Origin: Streptomyces aureoverticillatus
GTDB lineage: Bacteria > Actinomycetota > Actinomycetes > Streptomycetales > Streptomycetaceae
Reading direction: 5' to 3'
NCBI RefSeq assembly: GCF_014649395.1
Contig: NZ_BMSY01000003.1
Location: forward strand, 744,001-808,000
DNA length: 64,000 nucleotides
A model generated the notes under the pieces. The model had not been told where the DNA came from, did no database searches, and saw only the letters and a program-made list of their open reading frames with translations. The first letter of the stretch is position 1; every line of letters begins with the position of its first letter. Below, piece by piece: positions 54,689 to 64,000 of the stretch. The translations under genes and the position numbers were made by a program.

Positions 54689-56542
54689 ATGCCCGAGCTG
54701 AGGTCCCGCACAGTCACCCACGGCCGCAACATGGCGGGCGCGCGCGCCCTTATGCGGGCCTCCGGGGTACCGGGCGCGGACATCGGCCGGAAGCCGATCA
54801 TCGCCGTCGCCAACTCCTTCACCGAGTTCGTGCCCGGTCACACGCACCTGGCGCCCGTCGGCCGGATCGTGAGCGAGGCCGTCCGGGAGGCGGGCGGCAT
54901 CCCGCGCGAGTTCAACACGATCGCCGTGGACGACGGCATCGCGATGGGCCACGGCGGCATGCTCTACTCACTGCCCTCCCGCGACCTGATCGCGGACTCC
55001 GTGGAGTACATGGTGGAGGCGCACTGCGCGGACGCGCTGATCTGCATCTCCAACTGCGACAAGATCACCCCCGGCATGCTGATGGCGGCCCTGCGCCTGA
55101 ACATCCCGACGGTCTTCGTCTCCGGCGGCCCCATGGAGGCGGGCAAGACCACCCTCGTCAACGGCACGGTCCGCAAGCTCGACCTGATCGACGCGATGGT
55201 CGACGCGTCGAACGAGAACGTCTCCGACGAGGACGTCCTGCGCATCGAGGAGAACGCCTGCCCGACCTGCGGCTCCTGTTCCGGCATGTTCACGGCCAAC
55301 TCGATGAACTGCCTGACGGAGGCCATCGGCCTCTCGCTGCCGGGCAACGGCTCGGTCCTCGCCACGCACACGGCCCGCAAGGCGCTGTACGAGCGCGCGG
55401 GCGCCACGGTCGTCGAGCTGACCAAGCGGTACTACGAGGAGGACGACGACTCCGTCCTGCCGCGCAACATCGCCACCCACGCCGCCTTCGAGAACGCCAT
55501 GGCCCTGGACATCGCCATGGGCGGCTCCACGAACACGATCCTGCACCTGCTGGCGGCGGCCCAGGAGGCCGGGGCCGGGTACGACCTGAACGACATCGAC
55601 GCCGTCTCGCGCCGCGTCCCGTGCCTGGCGAAGGTCGCGCCCAACGTCGCCCCGACCACGACGTACTACATGGAGGACGTGCACCGCGCGGGCGGCATCC
55701 CCGCGATCCTCGGCGAGCTGTACCGCGGCGGGCTGCTCAACGAGGACGTGCACACCGTCCACTCCCCGTCCATCAAGGAGTGGCTGGACGCCTGGGACAT
55801 CCGCAGCGGCTCCGCGTCCGGGGAGGCCGTCGAGCTGTGGCACGCGGCCCCCGGCTGCCGCCGCTCCGCCGAGGCGTTCTCGCAGTCCGAGCGCTGGGAC
55901 ACCCTGGACACGGACGCGGCGAACGGCTGCATCCGCGACGTCGCGCACGCCTACTCCAAGGACGGCGGGCTCGGCGTCCTCAAGGGCAACCTGGCGGTCG
56001 ACGGGTGCGTCGTGAAGACGGCGGGCGTCGACGAGTCGATCTGGACCTTCGAGGGCCCGGCGGTCGTCTGCGAATCGCAGGAAGAGGCCGTCGAGAAGAT
56101 CCTCAACAAGCAGGTGAAGGAAGGCGACGTCGTCGTCATCCGCTACGAGGGCCCCAAGGGCGGCCCCGGCATGCAGGAGATGCTCTACCCCACCTCCTTC
56201 CTGAAGGGCCGCGGCCTCGGCAAGGCCTGCGCGCTCGTCACCGACGGCCGCTTCTCCGGCGGCACCTCGGGCCTGTCCATCGGCCACGCCTCCCCGGAGG
56301 CCGCGTCCGGCGGCACCATCGCCCTCGTCGAGGACGGCGACCGCATCCGCATCGACATCCCGAACCGCTCGATCGAGCTGCTCGTGGCCGACACCGAGCT
56401 GGACCGCCGCCGCGCGGCCCTGGGTGGTGTGTACGCCCCCAAGTCCCGCGAGCGGAAGGTCTCGCAGGCGCTGCGGGCGTACGCGGCGATGGCGACCAGC
56501 GCGGACAAGGGCGCCGTGCGGGACGTGTCGAAGCTGGGCTGA
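54689..56542 (+). CDS. ilvD: Dihydroxy-acid dehydratase
   Basis: IlvD dehydrates dihydroxy acids to 2-keto acids in isoleucine and valine synthesis. The 617-residue protein has the iron-sulfur ligands in NCDKITPGM and [35 protein letters not shown] at the N-terminus, and [14 protein letters not shown] near the C-terminus. The ATG at 54689 is chosen because gaggag lies nine bases upstream and the protein then begins [12 protein letters not shown] like other IlvD proteins; the ATG at 54653 is 12 codons earlier. Confidence 0.95.
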   Translation: MPELRSRTVTHGRNMAGARALMRASGVPGADIGRKPIIAVANSFTEFVPGHTHLAPVGRIVSEAVREAGGIPREFNTIAVDDGIAMGHGGMLYSLPSRDLIADSVEYMVEAHCADALICISNCDKITPGMLMAALRLNIPTVFVSGGPMEAGKTTLVNGTVRKLDLIDAMVDASNENVSDEDVLRIEENACPTCGSCSGMFTANSMNCLTEAIGLSLPGNGSVLATHTARKALYERAGATVVELTKRYYEEDDDSVLPRNIATHAAFENAMALDIAMGGSTNTILHLLAAAQEAGAGYDLNDIDAVSRRVPCLAKVAPNVAPTTTYYMEDVHRAGGIPAILGELYRGGLLNEDVHTVHSPSIKEWLDAWDIRSGSASGEAVELWHAAPGCRRSAEAFSQSERWDTLDTDAANGCIRDVAHAYSKDGGLGVLKGNLAVDGCVVKTAGVDESIWTFEGPAVVCESQEEAVEKILNKQVKEGDVVVIRYEGPKGGPGMQEMLYPTSFLKGRGLGKACALVTDGRFSGGTSGLSIGHASPEAASGGTIALVEDGDRIRIDIPNRSIELLVADTELDRRRAALGGVYAPKSRERKVSQALRAYAAMATSADKGAVRDVSKLG

Positions 56543-56676
56543 CGCCGCCCCCTCCGAGTGGGGGGACTGTCCTGCTTTGTCCTGCAACTGGCTTGGTGCG
56601 CGGGCGCGTCTAGGGTGTGGAGTACATGCCATGGGCGGACCGCGCCGCCCGTTTCACGGGGGAACGAGGTAGCAGG

Positions 56677-57012
56677 ATGAGCAGCGAGGAACTGACGGTT
56701 GCCGTTGGGGCGGATGGGGCTGTTGGGACGGACGGGGCCGACGGGGCAGAGGTGACCGTCGAGGCCGCCGCGGCCCGGACCTACGCCGTCGTCGCGGACG
56801 TCAACGTACGCTCCGGACCCGGCACTTCCTACGGCAAGGTCGGCCGTCTGCGGGCGGGCAGCCGCGTCTCCATCGCCTGCCAGCGGCCCGGCGAGACGGT
56901 CACGGGGCCGACCGGCACGTCGAAGATCTGGGACCGGATCGGCAGCGGCCGGTATGTGTCGGACACGTATGTGAAGACGGGGAGCAACGGGTACGTGGCG
57001 CCGCGCTGCTGA
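56677..57012 (+). CDS. Bacterial SH3-domain protein
   Basis: The 111-residue product has an Asp/Gly/Ala repeat N-terminus (GADGAVGTDGADGAEVTV) and an SH3_3-type domain from about residue 45, with VVADVNVRSGPGTSYGKVGR and RVSIACQRPGE, ending in a cysteine. Such domains bind peptidoglycan peptides and are usually secreted, yet no signal peptide is visible. A cgaggt ribosome site precedes the ATG. It is convergent with the kinase gene. Confidence 0.75.
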   Translation: MSSEELTVAVGADGAVGTDGADGAEVTVEAAAARTYAVVADVNVRSGPGTSYGKVGRLRAGSRVSIACQRPGETVTGPTGTSKIWDRIGSGRYVSDTYVKTGSNGYVAPRC

Positions 57013-57078
57013 GTCCGCCGACCGCCTTCTCGAACTTCTCGTACGAAGCCGAGCTACTCGTACGAAGCCGAGTCGCAC

Positions 57079-57119
57079 GAAGCCGCCGGGCCCGGGTTCA
57101 CCCGGACTTCGGCGGCTTC
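57079..57119. terminator. Large hairpin between SH3 gene and kinase gene
   Basis: The arms gaagccgccg and cggcggcttc enclose an inner ccgggt/acccgg stem. The structure covers the kinase stop codon and can act for both convergent genes. It is preceded by a direct repeat of tcgtacgaagccgag (57040-57075). Confidence 0.6.
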
Positions 57120-59478
57120 GCCGTGTCGAAGGCGTACAGCAGGTTGCTGGCGCCGGACACGATCGCCGCGCGCCCCGCGAACGTCACGCGCGGCGTCGGG
57201 CTCAGGCCGGAGCCGCCGTTGACCTTCGGGTCGGTCGACCACAGGCGCTTGCCGTCGCGCGGCGCGAGCGCGGCGACCCGGCCGCCGGCCGAGCCGAAGT
57301 ACAGCGCCCCCGGCCCCGCGCTCGGCCCGGACGCGCCCTCCACACCCGTGTGCCGGGCCCACCGGGGCCTGCCGGAGGCGGCGTCGACGGCGCTGACCTT
57401 GCCGCTCTGCTCGGTGAAGTACACCGCGCCGTCGACGAGCCGCGGCGCTCCGCCGTACGCCCGGGGCAGCCGGGTCGTCGTCGCCTTGCCGCGCCGCTGG
57501 TCGAGGCGGACCACCGCGTCGTACTCGACGACGCCGATCTCGCCCGCCCGCCGCCGCGCCAGCACGAGCTGTCCGTGGTCGGCACCCAGCGGCTCCACCG
57601 GCCCGGCCACACCGAAGGACCGCCCGAGGTCACCGGAGGCGAGGTCGACGGCGCGCACCGTCACGCGCCGCACCTCGCCCGCCGTGAGCTGTGCCTTCGG
57701 CGCGCACATCAGGTACGCGCGGCCGCCGGCGCCGAGCGGCGCGCACTGGTCGCCCGCGGGGAACGGGACCGTCCACAGGGTCCTGCCCGAGCGGGCGTCG
57801 CGGCCCTCGACCCGGGTGCCGCCGGCGTCGGCCGTCAGGACGGTGGAGCCGATCACCACGGCGTCGGCGGCACCGGGGCCCGCGACGGCCACGGACTGGA
57901 TGCCGAACGGCGCGGACCACAGCTCCTTGCCGCGCGCGGCGTCCAGGGCGACGACTTCGTCGGGGCGTCCGGAGCCCTCGGCGGCGGGGCGGTAGCCGAT
58001 GACGGTGCGGGCGGGGTCCTTGGCGGGGGCGGGGTCCTGACGGTCGCCCTTGCCGCGGCCGTCGGCGGTGGCCAGCCCCGCGAGGTACAAGTCCTGGACC
58101 GGTACGCCCGGTCCGCCCGTCGTCCACAGCCGCTTGCCGTCCGCGACCCGGACCCGGGTGGCGACCACGCCGCCGCCCCCGCAGTAGACCGAGTCGCCGC
58201 CCGGCAGGCAGCGCACCTCGTCGGGGATCTTCGCCTTGCCCGCCGGCACGTCCTGCCGCCACGGCCGGAAGCCGCCCGGGAGCGCGGCCGCACCGGTCGC
58301 GGCCACGTTGCGGCCCTTGCCGTCCGGCCCGGCCGGGGTGCTGTCGGGGCCCGCGTCGAGCACGACGACGCCGGCGGCGACGACGCCGATGACAGCGGCG
58401 GCGGCGAGGAGGGGGCGCCAGCGGCGGCGGAAGCGTCGGGGGCGAGGGTTGGATGCCGCGTCGGCGCCAGGCTCAGGTTCGCTGCCACCGGACTTGCCGC
58501 CGCCGGACCCGTCGGCGCCAGACATGCCGGACCCGGACGCACGGGCCCCGGGCCCGGCGCCCTCGGCCGCACTCGCACCCGTACCCGCCGGCGCCCCCGC
58601 CCCCGTGTCCCGCCCCAGTTGGTGCTCGGTCGCGACGTCACGCGTGCGTCCCCCGCCCGCGAGGACCTCCAGCTCCGCCGGCAGATCCCGCAGCAGGACG
58701 AGGAGCTCGTCGACGGACGGCCGGGCCGCCGGGTCCTTGGCCAGGCACGGTTCGACGGCCGCGCGCAGCGCCTGGGGCACGGAGTCGAGGGCGGGCGCCT
58801 CGTGCACCACCTGGTAGGCGGTCATGTAGGGGGAGTCCGCGTCGAAGGGCCCCTGCCCCGTCGCCGCGTACACCAGCAACGTACCGAGCGAGAAGACGTC
58901 CGAGGACGGACCGACCCCGCGCGGTGTCTGCAACTGCTCCGGCGACATGAAGGGCGGCGTACCGATGACCCGCCCCGTCATCGTCAGTGTCTGCTGGTCG
59001 GCGGCGCGCGAGATGCCGAAGTCGATGACGCGCGGCCCCTCCGCCGAGAGCACCACGTTGGATGGCTTGAGGTCACGGTGGACGACGTCGGCGCGATGGA
59101 TGTCGCGCAGCGCCTCCGCGAGGCCGATGGCCAGCGAGCGCAGCTCGGCGCCGCCGATCGGCCCGCGCCTTGCGATGCGCTGCGCGAGCGTCGGGCCCTC
59201 TATGTACGTCGTGGCCATCCACGGATGCAGGCCCTCGGGGTCGGCGTCGACGATGCGGCGGTGAACGCGCCGCTGACCCGGCGCGCGGCGGCGACCTCCT
59301 GCCGGAAGCGGGTGCGGAACTCGTCGTCGTTCGCGAACTGCTGGTGGATCAGCTTGATCGCGACCGGTCGGCCGGACGCCGTACGCCCCAGAAACACGGT
59401 GCCCATGCCGCCGGAGCCGAGGCGGGCCTCCAGTGGATAGCCACCGATCTCCTCAGGGTCACCTGAGCGGAGCGACAC
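57098..59478 (-). pseudogene. Ser/Thr protein kinase with PQQ/beta-propeller C-terminus, broken by a one-base frameshift
   Basis: Two adjacent frames together make one Hanks-type kinase. From the GTG at 59478 come the P-loop LGSGGMGTVFLG and ATP lysine in VAIKLI; after about residue 75 the protein only continues in another frame as HPWMATTYIEGPTLAQRI, then VVHRDLKPSNVVL and VIDFGIS, a Pro/Gly-rich linker, a membrane helix (about LLAAAAVIGVVAAGVVVL) and a PQQ-like propeller outside the cell. One base appears to be missing near 59254-59256, where ...ACCGCCGCATC... should read with one more C or G. It may be a real inactivating mutation or a sequencing error; the rest of both frames looks intact. 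Confidence 0.8.
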
Positions 59479-59569
59479 TTTCGACCTCCCGTCCCGGGTG
59501 TCCCTCGTACATCTGTCTGCTTGCCCAAACTAGCGTGGGCTGGCCCCTGGGCCTTAGGCGGCTCGCCCC

Positions 59570-59640
59570 GTATGGGGCTGCGCCCCTTTCCCTCCTCTTT
59601 GCCGCTTCGCGGCTCGTCCTCAAGCGCCGGACGGGCTTGG
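59570..59640. repeat. Dispersed Streptomyces intergenic repeat, copy D (half-element)
   Basis: tatggggctgcgccccttt, then gccgcttcgcggctcgtcct and caagcgccggacgggctt, nearly identical in order and spacing to the copy at 10762-10831. It lies in the 210-bp gap between the kinase start and the following gene. Confidence 0.7.
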
Positions 59641-59688
59641 ATGCTCCGGGCGGGCTGGAAAGTCCCCGTGCAGGTGATAATCGGCGGC

Positions 59689-60192
59689 GTGAGTCACGAA
59701 CCGCGTACCGCGCAGCCCGGGGGGACCCCCGCGGGGCCGCAGCCCGAGTCCATCCGCTTCTTCGGCACGACCTGGGTCGACCACACGGACCGCTACGGCC
59801 TGCGCCGCGCCGGTGTCGCGGTCGGCTCGCTCGCCGCTGCCGTCGTGGGCTGCCTGGTGCTGCGCTTCGCGTACCAGGGCCTGGAGATCGCGGACGTGGG
59901 CGCCTTCGTGAACGTGCTGGTCGTGATCATGTTCGCGATCTGCAGCGCGATCGCGTTCCGGCGTACGTGGGAGGGGTTCGGCAAGCGCCACGACCCGCAG
60001 TCGGTGGCGTCGACGCGCAGCCTGATGATGATCGGCTTCATCGGCTCCCTGCTCGCGTACTTCTTCCGCTCCCTGAAGGAGGCCCCCGGCGAGAAGCTGC
60101 ACCGGGAGGAGTACGAGACGGCGCGCGCGCAGTACGAGAAGCGCGCCTCGCGACGCCCGGGCAACCGCCCCAAGCGCAAGCGCCGCAAGTAG
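59689..60192 (+). CDS. Hypothetical small membrane protein
   Basis: The 167-residue product has a hydrophilic N-terminus with IRFFGTTWVDHTDRYGLRR, three hydrophobic helices (GVAVGSLAAAVVGCLVLRF, VGAFVNVLVVIMFAICSAIA, LMMIGFIGSLLAYFF) and a very basic tail (RASRRPGNRPKRKRRK). I cannot name a family. The GTG start is chosen after the repeat element; earlier in-frame starts would translate the repeat. Confidence 0.68.
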   Translation: MSHEPRTAQPGGTPAGPQPESIRFFGTTWVDHTDRYGLRRAGVAVGSLAAAVVGCLVLRFAYQGLEIADVGAFVNVLVVIMFAICSAIAFRRTWEGFGKRHDPQSVASTRSLMMIGFIGSLLAYFFRSLKEAPGEKLHREEYETARAQYEKRASRRPGNRPKRKRRK

Positions 60193-60328
60193 CCTCCGGC
60201 CCGGGTGGGTCGAGTCCGGCTGGGCCGAGTCCCCGGCCGGGCCACATGGCCGAGCCCGGCCCTGAGCCCTGTCGCGCGGGGCCGTGGCCCAGTGGCCGAG
60301 CCCCGCCCCGAAGCGCGAGCATGACGGG

Positions 60329-61123
60329 ATGCCCGACCACCGCGCATATCCCGGCCGTTCGCCCGAGTTCGCCCTCTCCTTCGACTCCGTGGCGGCCCAG
60401 TACGCCACGGCCCGCCCCGGCTACCCGCGCCAACTCCTCACCACGGTGGAGGAATTGGCGGAACGCCCGCTGCCCGGCGCCACCGCCGTCGACGTGGGTG
60501 CGGGCACCGGAATCGCCACCCGCCTCCTGCGGGACCGCGGCGCCCACGTCATCGCGGTCGAGCCGGGCCCCGCCATGGGCGCACAACTGCGCGCCGCCCT
60601 GCCCGGCACCCCGCTCGTGCGGGCCGTGGGGGACGCCCTGCCGCTGGCGGCCGCCTCGGCGGACTTCGTCACGTACGCCCAGGCCTTCCACTGGACGGAC
60701 CCGGCCCGGTCCGTCCCGGAGGCCCTGCGGGTGCTGCGCCCCGGCGGCGCCCTGGCCGTCTGGTGGAACCTGCCCGACCTGGACATCCCCTGGATCGCCG
60801 CTCAGGAGGCCCGCCTGAAGTCCCGGCTGCCCGGCTACCACGCACGCGGCATCTCCGGCGACGCGCCGCGGTTCATCGCCGCCGCGGCCCCGGGCCTGAT
60901 GCCGGTCCACCGCCGTCTGCGCTGGACGCGCCGGATCCCGCTGGACGTCCACCTGGCCCACCTGGGCAGCCGCTCGTACTTCGCGCACCTGGGCCCGGAA
61001 CGCGCCGCCCCCGTCCTCGCGGACGAGCGTGCGCACCTGCGCGTCCACTTCCCCGACGAGGTCGTGGAGGAGACGTACGCCCTGGACGTCACGGTCGTAC
61101 GCAGCCTGGAACGCACCCGCTGA
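60329..61123 (+). CDS. Class I SAM-dependent methyltransferase
   Basis: The 264-residue protein has the Methyltransf_11-type motif AVDVGAGTGIATRLLRDRGA, the acidic end of strand 2 in VIAVEPGPAMG, and AQAFHWTDPARSVPEALRVL, a signature of UbiE/TAM-like small-molecule methyltransferases. The substrate is unknown. The ATG at 60329 is chosen because the preceding in-frame region (from 60284) lacks coding character. Confidence 0.82.
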   Translation: MPDHRAYPGRSPEFALSFDSVAAQYATARPGYPRQLLTTVEELAERPLPGATAVDVGAGTGIATRLLRDRGAHVIAVEPGPAMGAQLRAALPGTPLVRAVGDALPLAAASADFVTYAQAFHWTDPARSVPEALRVLRPGGALAVWWNLPDLDIPWIAAQEARLKSRLPGYHARGISGDAPRFIAAAAPGLMPVHRRLRWTRRIPLDVHLAHLGSRSYFAHLGPERAAPVLADERAHLRVHFPDEVVEETYALDVTVVRSLERTR

Positions 61124-61265
61124 CGGCCACGCGCCCTCATCCGCGATTCCCCGACTCTCCCGCGCCCCGCGTCACGGCAGCCCGGCCCGCACCGACGCGG
61201 GGCGCGGTGCTGCCCGAAACGGCCCTGCCCCCGGGCCCCAGAACCCGCCTCACCCCGCCGTCCCC

Positions 61266-61296
61266 TTGACGGAGGCCCCATCGTCGGCCGCATAAT
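61266..61296 (+). promoter_or_regulatory. Candidate promoter for the ABC-2 exporter, leaderless
   Basis: TTGACG (61266-61271) and CATAAT (61291-61296) are separated by 19 bases. The -10 element ends seven bases before the ATG at 61303, so transcription would begin at or next to the start codon. There is no ribosome site at normal distance. Confidence 0.5.
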
Positions 61297-61313
61297 CATC
61301 ACATGATGAATAT
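61292..61313. promoter_or_regulatory. Palindromic operator over the -10 element and start codon of the ABC exporter
   Basis: TCATCA, ca, TGATGA is perfect; with flanks the palindrome spans 22 bp with one mismatch and is strikingly AT-rich for this genome. A repressor bound here would block both promoter and start. No candidate regulator gene is adjacent. Confidence 0.55.
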
Positions 61314-62097
61314 TGCGACCCCACCCCGGACCGAAGCGGCGCCGGCCGCGACCACCACCCCCGCGATCAGGGCCGAATCCCTCACGGTCGTGCGGGGCCC
61401 CCGCACCGTCCTGCGCGGCCTCACGTTCGCCGTCCCCCGGGGCCAGATCACCGGGCTCCTGGGCCCGTCGGGCTGCGGCAAGTCCACGCTGATGCGTTCC
61501 GTGGTCGGCACCCAGGCCAAGGTCACCGGCACCCTGGAGGTGCTCGACCACCCGGCCGGCACCCCGGCCCTGCGCTCCCGCATCGGCTACGTGACGCAGG
61601 ACCCGTCCGTCTACGACGACCTGACGGTCCGGCAGAACCTGGAGTACTTCGCCGCGGTCCTGGCCCCCGGCCGGGGCGCCGCGGCCACCCGCCGCCACGA
61701 CGACGTCACCCGCGCCATCGCCGACGTGGACCTCACCGCCCACGCGGACGCCCTCGCGGGCAACCTCTCCGGCGGCCAGCGCAGCCGCGTCTCGCTCGCG
61801 GTGGCGCTCCTCGGCGCCCCCGAACTCCTCGTGCTCGACGAGCCCACCGTCGGCCTCGACCCCGTACTCCGCCGGGACCTGTGGAACCTCTTCCACGCCA
61901 TCGCCGCCGACCGCGGCACCACGATCCTGGTGTCGTCGCACGTCATGGACGAGGCGGAGCGGTGCCACCGGCTCCTCCTCATGCGCGAGGGCGAGATCCT
62001 CGCCGACGACACCCCCGACGCCCTGCGCACCCGCACCGACTCCGAAACGGTCGAGGCCGCCTTCCTCCACCTGGTGGACGAGGCCAACGCACGCTGA
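61303..62097 (+). CDS. ABC transporter ATP-binding protein (ABC-2 exporter)
   Basis: The 264-residue ATPase has Walker A GPSGCGKST, the signature NLSGGQRSRVSLAVALLGAP, Walker B LLVLDEPTVGLDP and the switch VSSHVMDEAERC. The C-terminal pattern matches drug/antibiotic exporters (DrrA-like CcmA family). It starts with two consecutive ATG codons inside a palindrome and probably on a leaderless mRNA. The permease gene follows after 37 bp. Confidence 0.92.
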   Translation: MMNIATPPRTEAAPAATTTPAIRAESLTVVRGPRTVLRGLTFAVPRGQITGLLGPSGCGKSTLMRSVVGTQAKVTGTLEVLDHPAGTPALRSRIGYVTQDPSVYDDLTVRQNLEYFAAVLAPGRGAAATRRHDDVTRAIADVDLTAHADALAGNLSGGQRSRVSLAVALLGAPELLVLDEPTVGLDPVLRRDLWNLFHAIAADRGTTILVSSHVMDEAERCHRLLLMREGEILADDTPDALRTRTDSETVEAAFLHLVDEANAR

Positions 62098-62134
62098 CAC
62101 CCACAAGCCGCCCCCACCCCTTGGAGCGAGCGAC

Positions 62135-62872
62135 ATGAACCTCCACCGAACCCTCGCCACCGCAGCCCGAGTCCTGCGTCAGCTCCGCCACGACCCCCGC
62201 TCCATCGCGCTGATGCTCCTGGTCCCGTGCGTGATGCTGCTGCTCCTGCGGTACGTCTTCGACGGCAGCCCGCACACCTTCGACTCCATCGGCGCGTCGC
62301 TGCTCGGCATCTTCCCGCTGATCACGATGTTCCTGGTGACGTCCATCGCCACCCTCCGCGAGCGCACCTCCGGCACGCTGGAACGCCTCCTCGCCATGCC
62401 CCTGGCCAAGGGCGACCTCATCGCGGGATACGCCCTCGCCTTCGGCGCCCTCGCCGTCGTCCAGTCGGTCCTCGCCACGGGGCTCGCCCTGTGGGCCCTC
62501 GGTCTGGACGTGACGGGCTCGGCCTGGCTGCTGCTTCTGGTCGCGCTCCTGGACGCCCTGCTCGGCACGGCCCTCGGCCTGTTCGTCTCGGCCTTCGCCG
62601 CGTCCGAGTTCCAGGCGGTCCAGTTCATGCCGGCCGTGATCTTCCCGCAGCTCCTGCTCTGCGGCCTGTTCACGCCCCGCGACAAGATGCAGCCCGTCCT
62701 GGAGGCGATCTCGAACGTCCTCCCCATGTCGTACGCCGTCGACGGGATGAACGAAGTCCTGCGTCACCCCGACATCACCGGCGACTTCGTCCGCGACGCG
62801 GCGATCGTGGCGGCCTGCGCCGTCCTGGTCCTGGCCCTGGGCGCCGCCACCCTGCGCCGCCGCACCGCCTGA
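62135..62872 (+). CDS. ABC-2 type transporter permease
   Basis: The 245-residue membrane protein has six hydrophobic helices and the ABC-2 permease pattern ALMLLVPCVMLLLLRYVFDG, RERTSGTLERLLAMPLAKGD and LLCGLFTPRDKMQPVLEAIS before the conserved last helices. With the upstream ATPase it makes an exporter of unknown substrate, likely a drug or lipid. A ttggag ribosome site precedes the ATG. Confidence 0.9.
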   Translation: MNLHRTLATAARVLRQLRHDPRSIALMLLVPCVMLLLLRYVFDGSPHTFDSIGASLLGIFPLITMFLVTSIATLRERTSGTLERLLAMPLAKGDLIAGYALAFGALAVVQSVLATGLALWALGLDVTGSAWLLLLVALLDALLGTALGLFVSAFAASEFQAVQFMPAVIFPQLLLCGLFTPRDKMQPVLEAISNVLPMSYAVDGMNEVLRHPDITGDFVRDAAIVAACAVLVLALGAATLRRRTA

Positions 62873-62949
62873 TCCCGGCCGCGGACCGCGCGACCGTCGC
62901 CCGATGCGAGGATGACCCCGAACGACGCACCCCCGGGAGGCCCGCGCCC

Positions 62950-63816
62950 ATGAGCACGCCGAACACGCCGAACAAGCCGAGCAAGTCGAGCACGCCGAAC
63001 AAGCCCACCCAGAAGGTCGCCGTCCTCGGCACCGGAAAGATCGGCGAAGCCCTGCTCAGCGGCATGATCCGCAGCGGCTGGGCACCCGCGGACCTGCTCG
63101 TCACCGCCCGCCGCCAGGAGCGCGCCGAGGAACTCCGCACCCGCTACGGCGTGGAGGCCCTCACCAACCCCGGGGCCGCCGAGCGCGCGGACACCCTCAT
63201 CCTCGCCTGCAAGCCGCAGGACATGGCCGCCCTCCTCGCCGAGCTGGCTCCGCACGTCACCACGGACACCCTCGTCATCAGCGCGGCCGCGGGCATCACC
63301 ACCGCCTTCATCGAGGAACGCCTCGCCGACACCATCCCCGTCATCCGCGTCATGCCGAACACGCCGGTCCTGGTGGACGAGGGCATGTCCGTCATCTCCG
63401 CGGGCAGCCACGCCACCGCCGCCGACCTGGCCCACGCGGAGGACATCTTCGGCGCCGTCGGCAAGACCCTCCGCGTCCCCGAGACCCAGCAGGACGCCTG
63501 CACGGCCCTCTCCGGCTCCGGACCGGCCTACTTCTACTTCCTCGTCGAAGCCATGACCGACGCCGGCATCCTCCTCGGCCTCCCGCGCGACAAGGCCCAC
63601 GACCTCATCGTCCAGGCCGCGATCGGCGCCGCCGTCATGCTCCGCGACAGCGGCGAACACCCGGTCAAGCTCCGCGAGAACGTGACGTCCCCGGCCGGCA
63701 CCACCATCAACGCCATCCGGGAACTCGAGAACCACGGCGTACGAGCGGCCTTGATCGCGGCCTTGGAAGCAGCCCGGGACCGAAGCCGAGAACTGGCATC
63801 GGGCAACAACACCTGA
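62950..63816 (+). CDS. proC: Pyrroline-5-carboxylate reductase
   Basis: ProC makes the last step of proline synthesis by reducing pyrroline-5-carboxylate with NAD(P)H. The 288-residue protein has a Ser/Thr/Pro/Asn/Lys-rich N-terminal tail of about 20 residues (TPNKPSKSSTPNKPTQ), the Rossmann motif VAVLGTGKIGEALLSGMI, VIRVMPNTPVLVDEG and the C-terminal ALSGSGPAYFYFLVEAM. A gggagg ribosome site precedes the ATG. The N-terminal tail is an unusual addition to the family. Confidence 0.94.
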   Translation: MSTPNTPNKPSKSSTPNKPTQKVAVLGTGKIGEALLSGMIRSGWAPADLLVTARRQERAEELRTRYGVEALTNPGAAERADTLILACKPQDMAALLAELAPHVTTDTLVISAAAGITTAFIEERLADTIPVIRVMPNTPVLVDEGMSVISAGSHATAADLAHAEDIFGAVGKTLRVPETQQDACTALSGSGPAYFYFLVEAMTDAGILLGLPRDKAHDLIVQAAIGAAVMLRDSGEHPVKLRENVTSPAGTTINAIRELENHGVRAALIAALEAARDRSRELASGNNT

Positions 63817-63824
63817 CTGTTTTC

Positions 63825-63896
63825 AGCCCCTCCGGCGCTTGAGGATCGGGGGCCCGGGGGCGGAGCCCCCGGTTTCGGGAAGGGGCGGGACTGGGG
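63825..63896. repeat. Dispersed repeat, copy E (right half-element)
   Basis: agcccctccggcgcttgagg followed by gcccgggggcggagcccccgg and ggggcgggactgggg matches the right halves of elements B and C. It starts nine bases after the proC stop and its internal hairpin could serve as the proC terminator. Confidence 0.75.
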
Positions 63897-63935
63897 AAAG
63901 CCCCGCAGGGCCACCCCACCCCCACCCGCCCGCGC

Positions 63936-64000
63936 CTACCGCGCCCCGCTCACCGGCACAGCCCCGGCCCCAGCCGGCGCAGCAGGCAGCAACCCAATAG
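63936..64000 (-). CDS. Possible 3' end of a - strand gene cut by the window edge
   Basis: Reading leftward from the window end, one frame stays open and ends at a TAG at 63936-63938, giving LLPAAPAGAGAVPVSGAR as the C-terminus. The composition is plausible for a Streptomyces protein tail but too short to identify. Confidence 0.3.
   Translation of the reverse strand, partial: IGLLPAAPAGAGAVPVSGAR

Overview
The window is chromosomal DNA from a high-GC actinobacterium, almost certainly a Streptomyces. Codon third positions are nearly all G or C, GTG starts and four-base GTGA/ATGA gene overlaps are common, and the gene content is typical (Lsr2, SigE-CseABC, ClpC, DisA-RadA, SigE-type envelope stress genes). 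From memory, the order nuoD2, panC-nadB-nadC-coaX, lsr2, clpC, sigE-cseABC, mutY, disA, radA, ilvD, proC follows the Streptomyces core-chromosome order (the SCO33xx region of S. coelicolor, read backwards). I saw no rRNA, tRNA, CRISPR array, integrase, transposase or phage module.

Layout. 1-5.2 kb: a betaine-type ABC substrate-binding lipoprotein, a coiled-coil membrane protein, a 635-bp repeat-filled gap, and a coupled pair of PH-domain (YdbS/YdbT-like) membrane proteins. 5.2-11 kb: orphan NuoD2 facing a MidA/NDUFAF7-type methyltransferase, a NarL-type two-component pair, an ArsR-type regulator and a small gene. 11-18 kb: a threonine-aldolase-like lyase diverging from a tightly coupled cofactor operon (DUF2520 protein, panC, a 44-codon ORF, nadB, nadC, coaX) that makes pantothenate/CoA and NAD precursors. 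18-25 kb: small secreted and membrane proteins, a BlaI-type repressor, a GNAT acetyltransferase, lsr2 and clpC with a ClgR-type operator. 25-32 kb: two large tandem NACHT-LRR proteins of the bacterial NLR-like class, the main accessory feature. 32-36 kb: an M23 peptidase, a TetR/DHA2 efflux pair with twin operators, and AraC and VOC proteins. 36-40 kb: sigE-cseA-cseB-cseC, the cell-envelope stress system. 40-53 kb: mutY, a second NarL-type pair whose kinase carries an extra C-terminal domain, PAP2 phosphatase, disA, radA, a sigma-like/BACON fusion protein, and a Ppx/GppA phosphatase. 53-64 kb: sugar isomerase with TetR, ilvD, an SH3 protein, a frameshifted Ser/Thr kinase, two small genes, an ABC-2 exporter and proC.

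The most interesting items are the NACHT pair, whose first member carries two rare TTA codons (possible bldA control); a single polypeptide joining sigma-factor-like regions to an extracellular BACON domain; an exact bipartite promoter-like motif shared by two small-gene promoters; paired palindromic operators at the efflux locus; a palindrome sitting on a probable leaderless start at the ABC-2 exporter; a dispersed palindromic repeat family; and G-quadruplex-like tracts inside the cse operon and before the M23 peptidase.
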